This document shows positions 8,413 through 16,153 of a DNA stretch of 64,000 nucleotides, piece by piece. The stretch is from Devosia sp. Root413D1 (GTDB lineage: Bacteria > Pseudomonadota > Alphaproteobacteria > Rhizobiales > Devosiaceae). The position numbers and the translations under genes were made by a program. The DNA lies in the NCBI RefSeq assembly GCF_001425235.1, contig NZ_LMEA01000009.1:124001-188000 (forward strand), written 5' to 3'. Within the stretch, counting starts at the first letter, position 1; every line of letters begins with the position of its first letter. The notes under the pieces were generated by a model. That model ran no database searches and was not told the origin of the DNA. It saw only the letters and a list, made by a program, of their open reading frames with translations.

Positions 8413-9195
8413 CTACCGCACGATCTCCGACCACGGCCGGCCACTGCGCGCCGCCTCCGCGGCGAGTGCAATGGAGCGCCTCTGTGCCGCGGTCAGCTCG
8501 TCCGAGACGATGTTGGCGGCGTTTGCCGGGTCGAGCATGGCGCGCGGCACTAGGAGGCGCTCGAAAAAGCCGAGCGCCGCCCAGACATTGTCGGCCAGCG
8601 CCCCGGCCGGGCGGCGGCGCAACGCGGCCTGGGTGGCGAGCTCCAGGTAGTAGGATGGGAACTCCAGCCCGTTCTGGTCGCGCCAGAGCTTCAGGATCCG
8701 CACTTCCTCGTGCCGGCCGGCGTCGTGGCTGTCGAGCACGTGCTGATGCAGGTTCGTGGTGATCGCTGCGGATCGGCGGGTCGAATAGATCTCGTGGATG
8801 TCCGAGATCATCGACAGCCGTTTGGCCGGCAGCAGGTCGACGACCATGTTGCCAAGGTTGAGGGCCAGCGTCACGTCGCGGCGGACCGGCGCGAGGCCGA
8901 GACGCCGGAACGCCGAGAACATCGACTCGTAAAGTTCGGGGATGCGGCGATCCGATTGAGCGTGGATCCACACCACGTAATCGACACTGATGCCGCTGCG
9001 ATTGGCCATCGACTTCTCGAAGCCGCCGCCCGGCGTGACGTCGACAATGTCGCGGCTGCCCCAGGCGTGGCACAGCGCGGCGATCTTGTTCTCAACGCGT
9101 ACCAGTTCGGCCATCGCTTCACGCGTGACCATCTCGCGATCGAGGATGTCCCGAAGGTATTCGGACGCCGACACGGTACTGACTGCCACTTGCAT
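8413..9195 (-). CDS. Nucleotidyltransferase-fold protein (OAS/CCA-like) with altered active site
   Basis: A 260-residue protein that matches, by memory of the family, stand-alone bacterial nucleotidyltransferases with the pattern GSFAKGTA..sGTDIDLF...VDLVP and a C-terminal RNQHGLDFPSFYLEL helix. Here the equivalents are GGFEKSMANRSGISVDYVV (residues 57-75), VDLLPAKR (119-126) and RDQNGLEFPSYYLELA. The nucleotide-binding GS is GG, KG is KS, and the first catalytic Asp is Ser70; Asp72 and Asp120 remain. Loss of one metal ligand suggests an inactive or repurposed enzyme. No CBASS effector or toxin partner sits beside it. The start at 9195 is the first ATG. Confidence 0.6.
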   Translation of the reverse strand: MQVAVSTVSASEYLRDILDREMVTREAMAELVRVENKIAALCHAWGSRDIVDVTPGGGFEKSMANRSGISVDYVVWIHAQSDRRIPELYESMFSAFRRLGLAPVRRDVTLALNLGNMVVDLLPAKRLSMISDIHEIYSTRRSAAITTNLHQHVLDSHDAGRHEEVRILKLWRDQNGLEFPSYYLELATQAALRRRPAGALADNVWAALGFFERLLVPRAMLDPANAANIVSDELTAAQRRSIALAAEAARSGRPWSEIVR

Positions 9196-9300
9196 GATCG
9201 CATTTTACGATAATGCCATCGGTCCGGCCAGTATTCCGCCCGGGTAGATGCTGATGTGGTTACCGAAGACAGTTAATCTGTCGAGGAGAACAATATTGGC

Positions 9301-10197
9301 TCAGGCCGCCGTGTCTTTGAGGCCGCCGGCGATGGCTTCCATGAGGGCGCTCAACCGGCGCGGCACCAGGCGGCGCGACGGATAGACCAGGTGGATAGGC
9401 AGTGTCATGCGCTGCCAGTGCGGCAGCACCTCGATGAGCCGGCCGCTGCGCAACGGCTCGGTGACCAGATCGACCGGCAGATAGACGATGCCCGCGCCCT
9501 CCAGTGCTGCCGCCAACTGCGCCTCGCCATTGTCGATCTGCAGCCCGCCCTCGACCTCTGCAATCACCGAGGCGCCGCCCGGGCCGATGAACGGCCAGCG
9601 GTTGCGCGGGCTCATGTTGAGATTGAGGATGCAGCGGTGCTGTCTGAGTTCCTCCGGGGTAGCCGGCAACCCGAAGGCGTCGGCATAGGCCGGCGACGTG
9701 ACGCAGCGAAAGCGGTAGGTGCCGATCCGGCGCGCGATCATCGTCGAGGCCTGCAACTCGCCCACCCGGATGGCGACGTCAAAACCCTCGGCGATCAGGT
9801 CGGCGCGGCGGTCATTGAGGCTGAGCTCCACCGTCACGGCGGGGTTGTCCTCGCAGAACCGCGCGATGATGCCGGCGAGCCGGTGGATGCCGAGTGTCGC
9901 CGGTCCGGTGGCGCGGATGCGGCCCGAGAGTTTCCCGGGCTCGGTGCGGGTGAGATCGTCGAGTTCGGCCACCGCCTCGAGCACCGTCTCCGCCTGGGCG
10001 AAAAAGCTCTCGCCCAGCTCGGTCAGGCGCTGCGCCCGCGTCGTGCGCTCGATCAGCCGGGCCCCATGCTCCTCCTCCAACGCCTGGATGCGGCGCCCGA
10101 CCATGGCCGGCGAGATGCCGAGCAGCCGCGCCGCCCCGGCAAAGCTGCCGGCTTTGACCGCCGTGACGAAGGTTTCGAGGTTGGTGATCTCGGCCAT
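9301..10197 (-). CDS. LysR family transcriptional regulator
   Basis: A 298-residue LysR-type regulator. It has an N-terminal winged helix-turn-helix (residues 4-62; FAGAARLLGISPAMVGRRIQALEEEHGARL), a linker helix and a periplasmic-binding-protein-like effector domain (about 88-295). It is transcribed away from the NAD(P)-binding oxidoreductase gene at 10302. The 104-base divergent gap is where a LysR protein would be expected to bind, so that gene is the likely target. The inducer cannot be inferred. Confidence 0.92.
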   Translation of the reverse strand: MAEITNLETFVTAVKAGSFAGAARLLGISPAMVGRRIQALEEEHGARLIERTTRAQRLTELGESFFAQAETVLEAVAELDDLTRTEPGKLSGRIRATGPATLGIHRLAGIIARFCEDNPAVTVELSLNDRRADLIAEGFDVAIRVGELQASTMIARRIGTYRFRCVTSPAYADAFGLPATPEELRQHRCILNLNMSPRNRWPFIGPGGASVIAEVEGGLQIDNGEAQLAAALEGAGIVYLPVDLVTEPLRSGRLIEVLPHWQRMTLPIHLVYPSRRLVPRRLSALMEAIAGGLKDTAA

Positions 10198-10301
10198 TCG
10201 ATACTCCAGCGCAATAGTGAAGCGCCATCAGCAGCAATTCTATACCTCCATGTCGGCGCGTAGATAGGGGTCATCGCAATCGCAGGATGGAGCTTTCGAA
10301 A

Positions 10302-10925
10302 ATGACCACCACCGCAATTCTCGGCCTCGGCAACATGGGCAAGGGTCTCGCCAAGCGTCTCGCGGGCAAGACTGAGCTGGTGCTCGGCGCCTCTAACCCG
10401 GCCGCCGCCACCGAGTTCGCCGCCTCGGTCGGCGCCACCGTGACCGACTACAAGAGCGCTGTGCTCGCCGCCGACATCGTCGTCCTGGCCTTGCCCTATG
10501 GCGCGGCCCTTGAGCTCGCCGGCAAGCTGCCGCTCAACGGCAAGATCGTCGTCGACATCTCCAACCCGGTGAAGGCCGATTTCTCCGGCCTCGCCATCGG
10601 CCACACCACGTCGGCGGCCGAAGAGCTGCAGGCTGCCGCGCCCTCGGCCAAGGTGGTCAAGGGCTACAACACCATCTTCGCCAGCCTGTTCGATACCCCG
10701 GCCAGCGCCACCGCCAATGTCCCGGTCTTCCTCGCCGGCAATGACGCGGCCGCGGTCGATGCCGTTGCCGAGCTGGTCACCGCCTCGGGCTTCGCGGTCG
10801 AAAAGGTCGGTGGCCTCGATGGTGCCCGCCTGGTCGAGCCGGTCGGCATGCTGAACATCCGCTTCGGCTACGGCCTCGGCCAGGGCACTGCCATCGCCCC
10901 GACCTGGCTGAAGCTGGCGGCGTAA
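10302..10925 (+). CDS. NADPH-dependent F420-reductase-like NAD(P)-binding oxidoreductase
   Basis: A 207-residue Rossmann-fold protein of the F420H2:NADP oxidoreductase-like / dinucleotide-binding family. The nucleotide-binding loop GLGNMGKGLA lies at about 7-16, and VVVDISNP and KGYNT motifs follow in the usual order. I chose the ATG at 10302 because AGGATGGAG lies just upstream; the ATG at 10287 falls inside that ribosome-binding site. The F420 cofactor is not expected in this lineage, so NAD(P)H-linked reduction of an unknown substrate is likelier. It is divergent from, and probably controlled by, the LysR gene at 9301. Confidence 0.82.
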   Translation: MTTTAILGLGNMGKGLAKRLAGKTELVLGASNPAAATEFAASVGATVTDYKSAVLAADIVVLALPYGAALELAGKLPLNGKIVVDISNPVKADFSGLAIGHTTSAAEELQAAAPSAKVVKGYNTIFASLFDTPASATANVPVFLAGNDAAAVDAVAELVTASGFAVEKVGGLDGARLVEPVGMLNIRFGYGLGQGTAIAPTWLKLAA

Positions 10926-10951
10926 GGCCAGGCCAACGCAGCAGACGAAAG

Positions 10952-10985
10952 GGCCGGGGAAAGATCCCCGGCCTCTTTGTTCTTT
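10952..10985 (+). terminator. Rho-independent terminator
   Basis: GGCCGGGG and CCCCGGCC form a perfect 8-bp stem (10952-10959 and 10966-10973) with a six-base loop, followed by the T-rich tail TCTTTGTTCTTT. It sits 27 bases after the oxidoreductase stop codon. Confidence 0.85.
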
Positions 10986-11009
10986 ACCCTGCGTCGCCCT
11001 AACCCCGAT

Positions 11010-11086
11010 GTCATCCCCGCGAAAGCGGGGATCTCTGTTTTGGGGCAGGCACCGCAAACAGAGGTTCCCGCTTTCGCGGGAATGAC
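11010..11086. repeat. R1 paired REP-like palindrome
   Basis: Two hairpins in inverted orientation: GTCATCCCCGCGAAAGCGGGG on the left and TTCCCGCTTTCGCGGGAATGAC on the right, about 35 bases apart. The spacer also carries inverted copies of CTCTGTTT/AAACAGAG. It is a well-preserved member of the window-wide R1 family. Confidence 0.85.
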
Positions 11087-11200
11087 CCGGTGGGGCTGCA
11101 GGTTGTGCGTCGATTTCGACGTCCTGGCGCCGCCCGAGTGCAGATAGAGTCTTCGGCATCGGCGACTAACGCCCGAGTACCGGTGATCCTGGAGCATCCA

Positions 11201-11566
11201 ATGTCGAACCCCACCTTTACCTCCCGCCTGCTGTTAGTGGCGGCCGGTCTTTGTGGCGCACTGGGCGTCGCCGCAGCGGCCCGCGCCAGCCATGCCGGCG
11301 ACGACAATCTCGGGATCGCCGCGAACTTCCTGTTGCTGCATGCGCCGGTGCTGATCGGGCTCAGCCTTCTGGCGGCGAGCCGCATGGTCATGGTGGCGGG
11401 CGTCGTGCTGCTGGTCGGGCTGGTGCTGTTCGCCGGCGATCTCGCGGCCCGCTCGCTGCTCGGCGGCGCTTTGTTCCCGCTGGCCGCGCCGCTCGGTGGT
11501 GGCGGGCTGATCGTCGGCTGGCTGCTGGTGGCGCTGGCTGGGGTGGTGGGGCGGCGGGGCCGGTAG
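11201..11566 (+). CDS. DUF423 family membrane protein
   Basis: A 121-residue protein with four hydrophobic segments (about 8-26, 40-58, 62-80 and 90-115). It ends in GDLAARSLLG...PLGGGGLIVGWLLVALAG, which resembles the C-terminal GGxxFxxGW signature of the DUF423 (YgdD-like) family of small inner-membrane proteins of unknown role. The ATG at 11201 is preceded by CTGGAG at suitable spacing; the ORF's earlier in-frame Met would overlap repeat R1. It stands alone, with an R2 repeat directly after it. Confidence 0.75.
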   Translation: MSNPTFTSRLLLVAAGLCGALGVAAAARASHAGDDNLGIAANFLLLHAPVLIGLSLLAASRMVMVAGVVLLVGLVLFAGDLAARSLLGGALFPLAAPLGGGGLIVGWLLVALAGVVGRRGR

Positions 11567-11570
11567 TTTG

Positions 11571-11698
11571 CTGCCCCACCCCCTCCCAGCCTCCCCCATT
11601 AAGGGGGAGGTGCCGGCCGGTGTGTCAGGTACGATCGAGCCACAAGCTCGACTCTTCACCTCCCCCTTGATGGGGGAGGCTGGGAGGGGGTGGGGCAG
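11571..11698. repeat. R2 long inverted repeat, near-perfect 42-bp arms
   Basis: The arm CTGCCCCACCCCCTCCCAGC... (11571-11612) is matched by its reverse complement at 11657-11698 with a single mismatch by eye. The 44-base loop contains AGCTTG-type minor symmetry. It lies between the converging DUF423 and infC genes and is a variant of the R2 family seen at 13321, 52658 and 56473. Confidence 0.85.
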
Positions 11699-11707
11699 CC
11701 CGCACCG

Positions 11708-11743
11708 CACCAAAAACAAAGGGCGACCCGCGGGCCGCCCTTG
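11708..11743 (-). terminator. Rho-independent terminator downstream of infC
   Basis: Read leftward, AAGGGCG...CGCCCTT encloses an inner GCCCGCGGG and is followed by TGTTTTTGG. It starts 23 bases after the infC stop codon and resembles the terminator after rplT (same TGTTTTTGG tail). Confidence 0.8.
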
Positions 11744-11766
11744 TTCAACTCATATCGCTGTCGACC

Positions 11767-12303
11767 TTATTTCGGCGCCAGCACCATCACCATCTGGCGG
11801 CCTTCGGAGCGCGGCGAGGATTCGACCTTCGCCTTGGCTTCGAGCTCGGCCTGCACCTTGACCAAGAGCTGCATGCCCAGTTCCTGGTGCGCCATTTCGC
11901 GACCGCGGAAGCGCATCGTCACCTTCACCCGGTCACCGTCCTCGAGGAAGCGGTGTACCGCTTTCATCTTTGTCTCGTAATCGTGCGTGTCGATGTTCGG
12001 ACGCAGCTGGATTTCCTTGACCTCGATCACCTTCTGCTTCTTGCGCGCTTCGGCCGCCTTCTTCTGGGCAGCGTATTTGAAGCGGCCGAGATCGAGCATC
12101 TTGGCAACAGGCGGAACCGAGTTCGGGGAAATGATGACGAGATCGAGTCCCTGCTCCTGCGCCTCGGACAACGCCTCGCGCGTCCGCACGACGCCACGGT
12201 TGGCGCCTTCGGCATCAATCAGCTGGACATCGGGGGAGGAGATATCTTCGTTAGATTGCGGCCCATCTTTCTGGGGCGCGACGGGTCTCATGGGACGACG
12301 AAT
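11767..12303 (-). CDS. infC: Translation initiation factor IF-3
   Basis: IF-3 binds the 30S subunit, blocks premature 50S joining and proofreads the start codon. The N-terminal domain (about 15-85; [23 protein letters not shown]) and C-terminal domain ([23 protein letters not shown]) are intact. From the first ATG (12291) the product would be 174 residues. I prefer an ATT codon at 12303, four codons upstream, for three reasons: it restores the common N terminus MRRP, it lies nine bases from AAGGA, and infC is the textbook gene with an AUU start used for autocontrol. That gives 178 residues. The gene stands alone, away from rpmI-rplT. Confidence 0.95.
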   Translation of the reverse strand: MRRPMRPVAPQKDGPQSNEDISSPDVQLIDAEGANRGVVRTREALSEAQEQGLDLVIISPNSVPPVAKMLDLGRFKYAAQKKAAEARKKQKVIEVKEIQLRPNIDTHDYETKMKAVHRFLEDGDRVKVTMRFRGREMAHQELGMQLLVKVQAELEAKAKVESSPRSEGRQMVMVLAPK

Positions 12304-12317
12304 GGGAGGCGATCCTT
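12301..12317 (-). promoter_or_regulatory. Shine-Dalgarno and probable AUU start codon of infC
   Basis: On the minus strand AAGGA (12313-12317) is followed by nine bases and ATT (12301-12303), then CGTCGTCCC and the ATG at 12289-12291. The ATG would be 21 bases from the Shine-Dalgarno sequence, too far for efficient initiation. An AUU start allows IF-3 to repress its own translation, as in E. coli. Confidence 0.65.
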
Positions 12318-12487
12318 CGATTGTTACCGGAGCGGCGGGAGATCGCGGCTAAAATCGTGCTGCGTCGGCCATAAGTCAACACCGGAACAGACAAGAAACA
12401 GCATGCAAGCGCGGTTTGATGACAAACTGTTGCCGCGAAGGCTAACGCGAGGCAAAAGGCCGAGCACGAGAATGGAGTCGGGGACGC

Positions 12488-13291
12488 GTGGAACCTGCGG
12501 TTGAGTATCTCGAGGTGGGCGAGGGGGCCGAGGCGCGCCGCATCGCCATGCTGCGCCGCCCCGGCAAGTCCCCCGGCATTTTCTGGCTCAACGGCTACCG
12601 TTCCGACATGGGCGGCACCAAGGCCTCGGCGCTCGATGCCTTCGGCGCCGAGCAGGGCCTCGCCGTCACGCGCCTCGATCACTCCGGCAACGGTCTGTCG
12701 GGCGGCGATTTCCTTGATGGCACGGTGAGCCGCTGGCTCGAGGAATCGCTCGCCGTGTTCGCCACCACCTCCGGGCCGCAGGTCATTGTCGGCTCCTCGC
12801 TCGGCGGCTGGCTGGCGCTGCTGATGGCGCGCGAGCTGCGCCGGCGGGGCGAGGGCGATCGGGTGAAGGCGCTGGTATTGATCGCTCCCGCCGTGGATGC
12901 GACGGCCGAGCTGATGACCAAGCGGATGAGCAAGGCGCAACTGGCAGCACTGAAGCGTGACGGCGTGGTGCAGCGGCCGTCGCAATATTCCGACGAACCC
13001 TATCCCTATACGGCCAAGCTGATCGAGGACGGCAACCAGCATCATCTGATGTTCGGCCGCGGTATCGATGTCGGCGCGCCGGTGACGATCCTCCAGGGCG
13101 GCAAGGACCCCGATGTGCCGCGCGAGCACGCCATGCGGCTGGTGCAGCACCTGCTCACCGACCCGGTGACCTTCACCCTGATCCCCGATGGCGACCATCG
13201 GTTGAGTCGCCCCGAGGATCTCGAGCTGCTGAAAGCCGCGGTCGAGCGCGAGATCACCGCGCCGCCCGAGCAGCTGGAGCTGGAGCTTTAG
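12488..13291 (+). CDS. Alpha/beta hydrolase (ABHD10-like thioesterase/esterase)
   Basis: A 267-residue alpha/beta hydrolase starting at GTG 12488. The oxyanion region FWLNGYRSDMGGTKA is followed by the nucleophile elbow GSSLGG (Ser104), an acidic region GGKDPDVP and the C-terminal GDHRLS histidine. The pattern LNGyrSDMgGtKA plus DHsGnGlSgG is typical of the group that includes mitochondrial ABHD10, which removes acyl groups from thioesters or glucuronides. It is transcribed divergently from infC. The substrate is unknown. Confidence 0.85.
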   Translation: MEPAVEYLEVGEGAEARRIAMLRRPGKSPGIFWLNGYRSDMGGTKASALDAFGAEQGLAVTRLDHSGNGLSGGDFLDGTVSRWLEESLAVFATTSGPQVIVGSSLGGWLALLMARELRRRGEGDRVKALVLIAPAVDATAELMTKRMSKAQLAALKRDGVVQRPSQYSDEPYPYTAKLIEDGNQHHLMFGRGIDVGAPVTILQGGKDPDVPREHAMRLVQHLLTDPVTFTLIPDGDHRLSRPEDLELLKAAVEREITAPPEQLELEL

Positions 13292-13320
13292 GATCGAACT
13301 GGTCCGCTGGTGCGGGCTGC

Positions 13321-13431
13321 CCCCCACCCCTGTCCCCTCCCCGCAAGGGGGAGGGAGACCCCTACACTAGCATCTCAGTCTGCGTCTCCCTCCCCCTTGC
13401 GGGGAGGGATCAAGGGTGGGGTCCACAGCCA
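13321..13431. repeat. R2 inverted repeat
   Basis: The left arm CCCCACCCCTGTCCCCTCCC plus GCAAGGGGGAGGGAGAC is matched by GTCTCCCTCCCCCTTGCGG and AGGGATCAAGGGTGGGG on the right. Nearly identical copies lie at 52658-52762 and 56473-56574. It fills the gap between the converging hydrolase and GNAT genes. Confidence 0.85.
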
Positions 13432-13446
13432 CCGGCCCATATTGGT

Positions 13447-14100
13447 TCAGCCGAACCGCAACGGCGCCTTCTGCTGCCCGTCCGCATCGAAATTGCCCGG
13501 CTCGAGCCAGCGCTCGAAGCCGGCCTTTTTCGCCGGCCATTCGCCGTCGAGCATCGAGAACCAGGCGGTATCGCGGTTCTCGCCCTTCATGATCATGTGC
13601 TGGCGGAACAAGCCCTCATAGCTGAAGCCGAAGCGCCTCGCGGCGCGTTTGCTCGGTTCGTTCCGATCGTTGCATTTCCACTCGAAGCGGCGATAGCCGA
13701 GATCCTCGAAGATGTGGCGGGCGAACAAATACAGCGCTTCGGTGGCGCGCGGCGTGCGGGAAATGGCCGGGCCCCAGTAGATCGAACCGATCTCGATGAC
13801 GCCGTGCTCCGGCACGATGCGCATCAGCGCCTGGCGGCCACCCGCCTTGCCGGTCGATTTGTCGATGACGGCGAAGAGTATCGGGTCGGCCTTGCCGAGG
13901 ACGCTCTGGATGAACGCCTCGGTATCGGCCTGCGCCTTTGGTGCGTAGTCGCCGAGATAGGCGAAACGAACGTCGCCATCGGGCACGTTCGAGGCTTCGA
14001 ACAGGTCCGGCGCGTGCGCCATGCTCAGCGGTTCGAGCCGCACATAATGGCCCTCGAGCACCACGCGCTGCGGCGGGGTGCCGGGTTTTGGAGCGCTCAT
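13447..14100 (-). CDS. GNAT family N-acetyltransferase (RimJ/RimL type)
   Basis: A 217-residue acetyltransferase of the RimJ/RimL-like group. Features are LEGHYVRLEPLSMAHAPDLFEA at the N terminus, a central beta region GVIEIGSIYWGP, the acetyl-CoA-binding stretch SRTPRATEALYLFARHIFEDLGYRRFEWKCN and the family pattern N..S..A..RFGF.YEGLFRQH. Members acetylate ribosomal-protein N termini or small molecules; this substrate is unknown. The start overlaps the stop of the upstream SDR-like gene by four bases (ATGA), so the two are coupled. Confidence 0.88.
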   Translation of the reverse strand: MSAPKPGTPPQRVVLEGHYVRLEPLSMAHAPDLFEASNVPDGDVRFAYLGDYAPKAQADTEAFIQSVLGKADPILFAVIDKSTGKAGGRQALMRIVPEHGVIEIGSIYWGPAISRTPRATEALYLFARHIFEDLGYRRFEWKCNDRNEPSKRAARRFGFSYEGLFRQHMIMKGENRDTAWFSMLDGEWPAKKAGFERWLEPGNFDADGQQKAPLRFG

Positions 14101-14969
14101 TGCCGGCCTTTCCAGATGGCGTCGAGACCTTCGCGATAGGTCGGATAGAGCAGGTCGGCGCCAAGCGCCGCCAGCACTTTCTTCGACGAGACGCGCTTGT
14201 TGTCGGAGTAAAAGCTCCGCGCCATCGGCGTCATCTCGGCGGTCTCGAACGGCACCTCGGCGGGCGGCGCGATCCCCATGACGTGGGCAGCGTAGGTGAC
14301 GAGATCCTGCGGCGGCGCCGGCTCGGTATCGGCGAGATTAAAGGTCCCCTCGAGATCGCTGAGCGCGGCGCGCGCCGTGATCCGGCCGATATCGGCGACG
14401 TGGATGCGGTTGAACACCTGGTTCGGTTTGACGATGCGGCGTGCCGTTCCCTCGCGCAGCTTGTCGAAGGCCGAACGGCCGGGGCCGTAGATGCCGGCCA
14501 GCCGCACGATGAACAGCGGCACGCCGCGCTGTTTGGCATAATCGCGCCAGGCCTGCTCGGCCTCGACCCGCTGCTTGGAGCGGATGTTCAGCGGCCGGGT
14601 CGGCGCCTCTTCATCGATCCACTCGCCGCCGAAATCGCCATACACCCCGACGGTGGAGAAGTAGCCGATCCACTCGAGGTTCGGCGCCGCATCGAGATCG
14701 GCGCGGTGCAGGTTCAGCGCCGGATCGCCGCGCTCGTCGGGCGGGATCGAGAGGATCACGTGCGTCGCTGCCCTGAGGTCTTCGCTGAGCGTCGTGCCCG
14801 GCACTTCGCCATCGAACACGTGGATGCGGTAGGCCGAATCGGCCTCCGATTCGGCGGCTTCGGCGCTGCGCGTCGTGCCGGCGACAGGAATTTGCGGGTC
14901 GGCCAGGAGGTGCAGGGCGCGGGCGGTGGCGCGCGAGGAATAACCCATGCCGAAGAAGAACAGGCGCAT
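14097..14969 (-). CDS. NAD-dependent epimerase/dehydratase-like (atypical SDR, YeeZ-like)
   Basis: A 290-residue extended/atypical short-chain dehydrogenase. The N-terminal RLFFFGMGYSSRATARAL is a Rossmann start with an unusual GxGxxS pattern. Internal motifs include SIPPDERGDPAL, YFSTVGVYGDFGGEWIDE (the S-T..VYG catalytic segment) and RLAGIYGPGRSA. It resembles the YeeZ/SDR_a group whose function is poorly known. I use the ATG at 14969 (MRLFFF); the ORF's earlier Met would lie inside queG. It sits 13 bases after queG and overlaps the next GNAT gene, so queG, SDR and GNAT form an operon. Confidence 0.8.
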   Translation of the reverse strand: MRLFFFGMGYSSRATARALHLLADPQIPVAGTTRSAEAAESEADSAYRIHVFDGEVPGTTLSEDLRAATHVILSIPPDERGDPALNLHRADLDAAPNLEWIGYFSTVGVYGDFGGEWIDEEAPTRPLNIRSKQRVEAEQAWRDYAKQRGVPLFIVRLAGIYGPGRSAFDKLREGTARRIVKPNQVFNRIHVADIGRITARAALSDLEGTFNLADTEPAPPQDLVTYAAHVMGIAPPAEVPFETAEMTPMARSFYSDNKRVSSKKVLAALGADLLYPTYREGLDAIWKGRQ

Positions 14970-14982
14970 CTCAGATAGAACT

Positions 14983-16122
14983 CTAGTTTGCACGCGCCGG
15001 CTGGACGACCGCGCTCCACTCTGCCTGGACGCTGATGTCGCCTTCATCGGGCAAAAACGCAAGCGCCAGTGCATCCGCGCGCGCTTTCGTCACAAGCCGG
15101 CGCACTGCCCAAACCGCGGCGCCGCGGATCAGCGGCTCAGGATCGGCAAGCCGGGCTTCGGCCAAGGGGATCAGCGTCTGGTCAGCGGAATTGCCCACCG
15201 CGATCAGCACGTTCCTCAGGAACCGCGCCTGGCCGATGCGTTTGATCGGCGAGCCGGCGAACAGGCTGCGGAAGCCGGCGTCGTCGAGCTGCAGCAGATC
15301 GCTCAGCGCCGGTGATTTCAGCTCGTCGCGGGCGCGCAGCTTCAGCTCGTGTGTCTCCGAAGCGAACTTGTTCCAGGGGCAGACGGCGAGGCAATCGTCG
15401 CAGCCATAGATGCGGTTGCCCATCGGCACGCGGAATTCCAGCGGGATCGGGCCGGGATGCTCGATATTGAGGTAGCTGAGGCAGCGCCGCGCATCGAGCT
15501 GGAACGGCGCCGGAAAGGCGTTGGTGGGGCAGACATCGAGGCAGCGCCGGCAGTTGCCGCAGCTCTCGGCATGCGCTTCGTCGGCCGGCAGTTCGGCGGA
15601 GGTGAAGATGGCGCCGAGGAACAGCCACGAGCCATACTCGCGGCTGACCAGCACGGTGTGCTTGCCCTGCCAGCCGATGCCGGCCGCTTCGCCCAGCGGC
15701 TTTTCCATCACCGGTGCGGTATCGACGAACACCTTCACCTCGGCTCCGGTGCGGCGGTTCAGCAGCCCCGCCAGCGCCTTGAGCTTGCCCTTGATGATGT
15801 CGTGATAGTCGCGATTGCGGGCATAGACCGAGATATTGCCGAAGGAGCGATGCGCGAGGTCGGCCATCGGGTCGCTGTCGGGCCCATAGTTCATCCCGAC
15901 CACGATCACTGATCTGGCCTTGGGCCACAGCGCCTCGGGCGAACCGCGCCGCTCCGCGGTCTCCGCCATCCACGCCATCTCGCCATGCCAGTCGTGGGCG
16001 AGGGCGGTGCCGAGCTTTTCCGGCAGGTCCGGCCGCGCATCGGCCCGCGCCACGCCGAACGCCTCAAAGCCCAGGGCTTTGGCGCGGTCGCGGAGTTCAG
16101 CGAGGAGCTTTGTGTCTGTCAC
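14983..16122 (-). CDS. queG: Epoxyqueuosine reductase
   Basis: QueG is a cobalamin- and [4Fe-4S]-dependent enzyme that converts epoxyqueuosine to queuosine in tRNA (wobble position 34). Visible motifs are HGEMAWM near residue 46, the ferredoxin-like cluster site SCGNCRRCLDVCPTNAF, RCLSYLNIEH, and the second site GCDDCLAVCPWN. These are followed by a HEAT-like C-terminal segment that helps hold tRNA. The likely start is GTG at 16122 (VTDTKLLAELRDRAKALGF), giving 379 residues; a longer form from 16200 adds a segment overlapping the gst gene and does not look like QueG. It is probably an operon with the following SDR and GNAT genes. Confidence 0.95.
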   Translation of the reverse strand: MTDTKLLAELRDRAKALGFEAFGVARADARPDLPEKLGTALAHDWHGEMAWMAETAERRGSPEALWPKARSVIVVGMNYGPDSDPMADLAHRSFGNISVYARNRDYHDIIKGKLKALAGLLNRRTGAEVKVFVDTAPVMEKPLGEAAGIGWQGKHTVLVSREYGSWLFLGAIFTSAELPADEAHAESCGNCRRCLDVCPTNAFPAPFQLDARRCLSYLNIEHPGPIPLEFRVPMGNRIYGCDDCLAVCPWNKFASETHELKLRARDELKSPALSDLLQLDDAGFRSLFAGSPIKRIGQARFLRNVLIAVGNSADQTLIPLAEARLADPEPLIRGAAVWAVRRLVTKARADALALAFLPDEGDISVQAEWSAVVQPARAN

Positions 16123-16153
16123 GCCGCGCGGTGTAGCACAGCCAGCGGCCGCG

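Noticed and set aside
8413-9195. CBASS or other cyclic-nucleotide defence system
   Set aside because: Only a single nucleotidyltransferase-like gene with a substituted active site; no effector, Cap2/Cap3 or HORMA genes nearby.
11010-11086. CRISPR-like repeat
   Set aside because: The repeats are inverted palindrome pairs, not direct repeats with unique spacers, and no cas genes are present.
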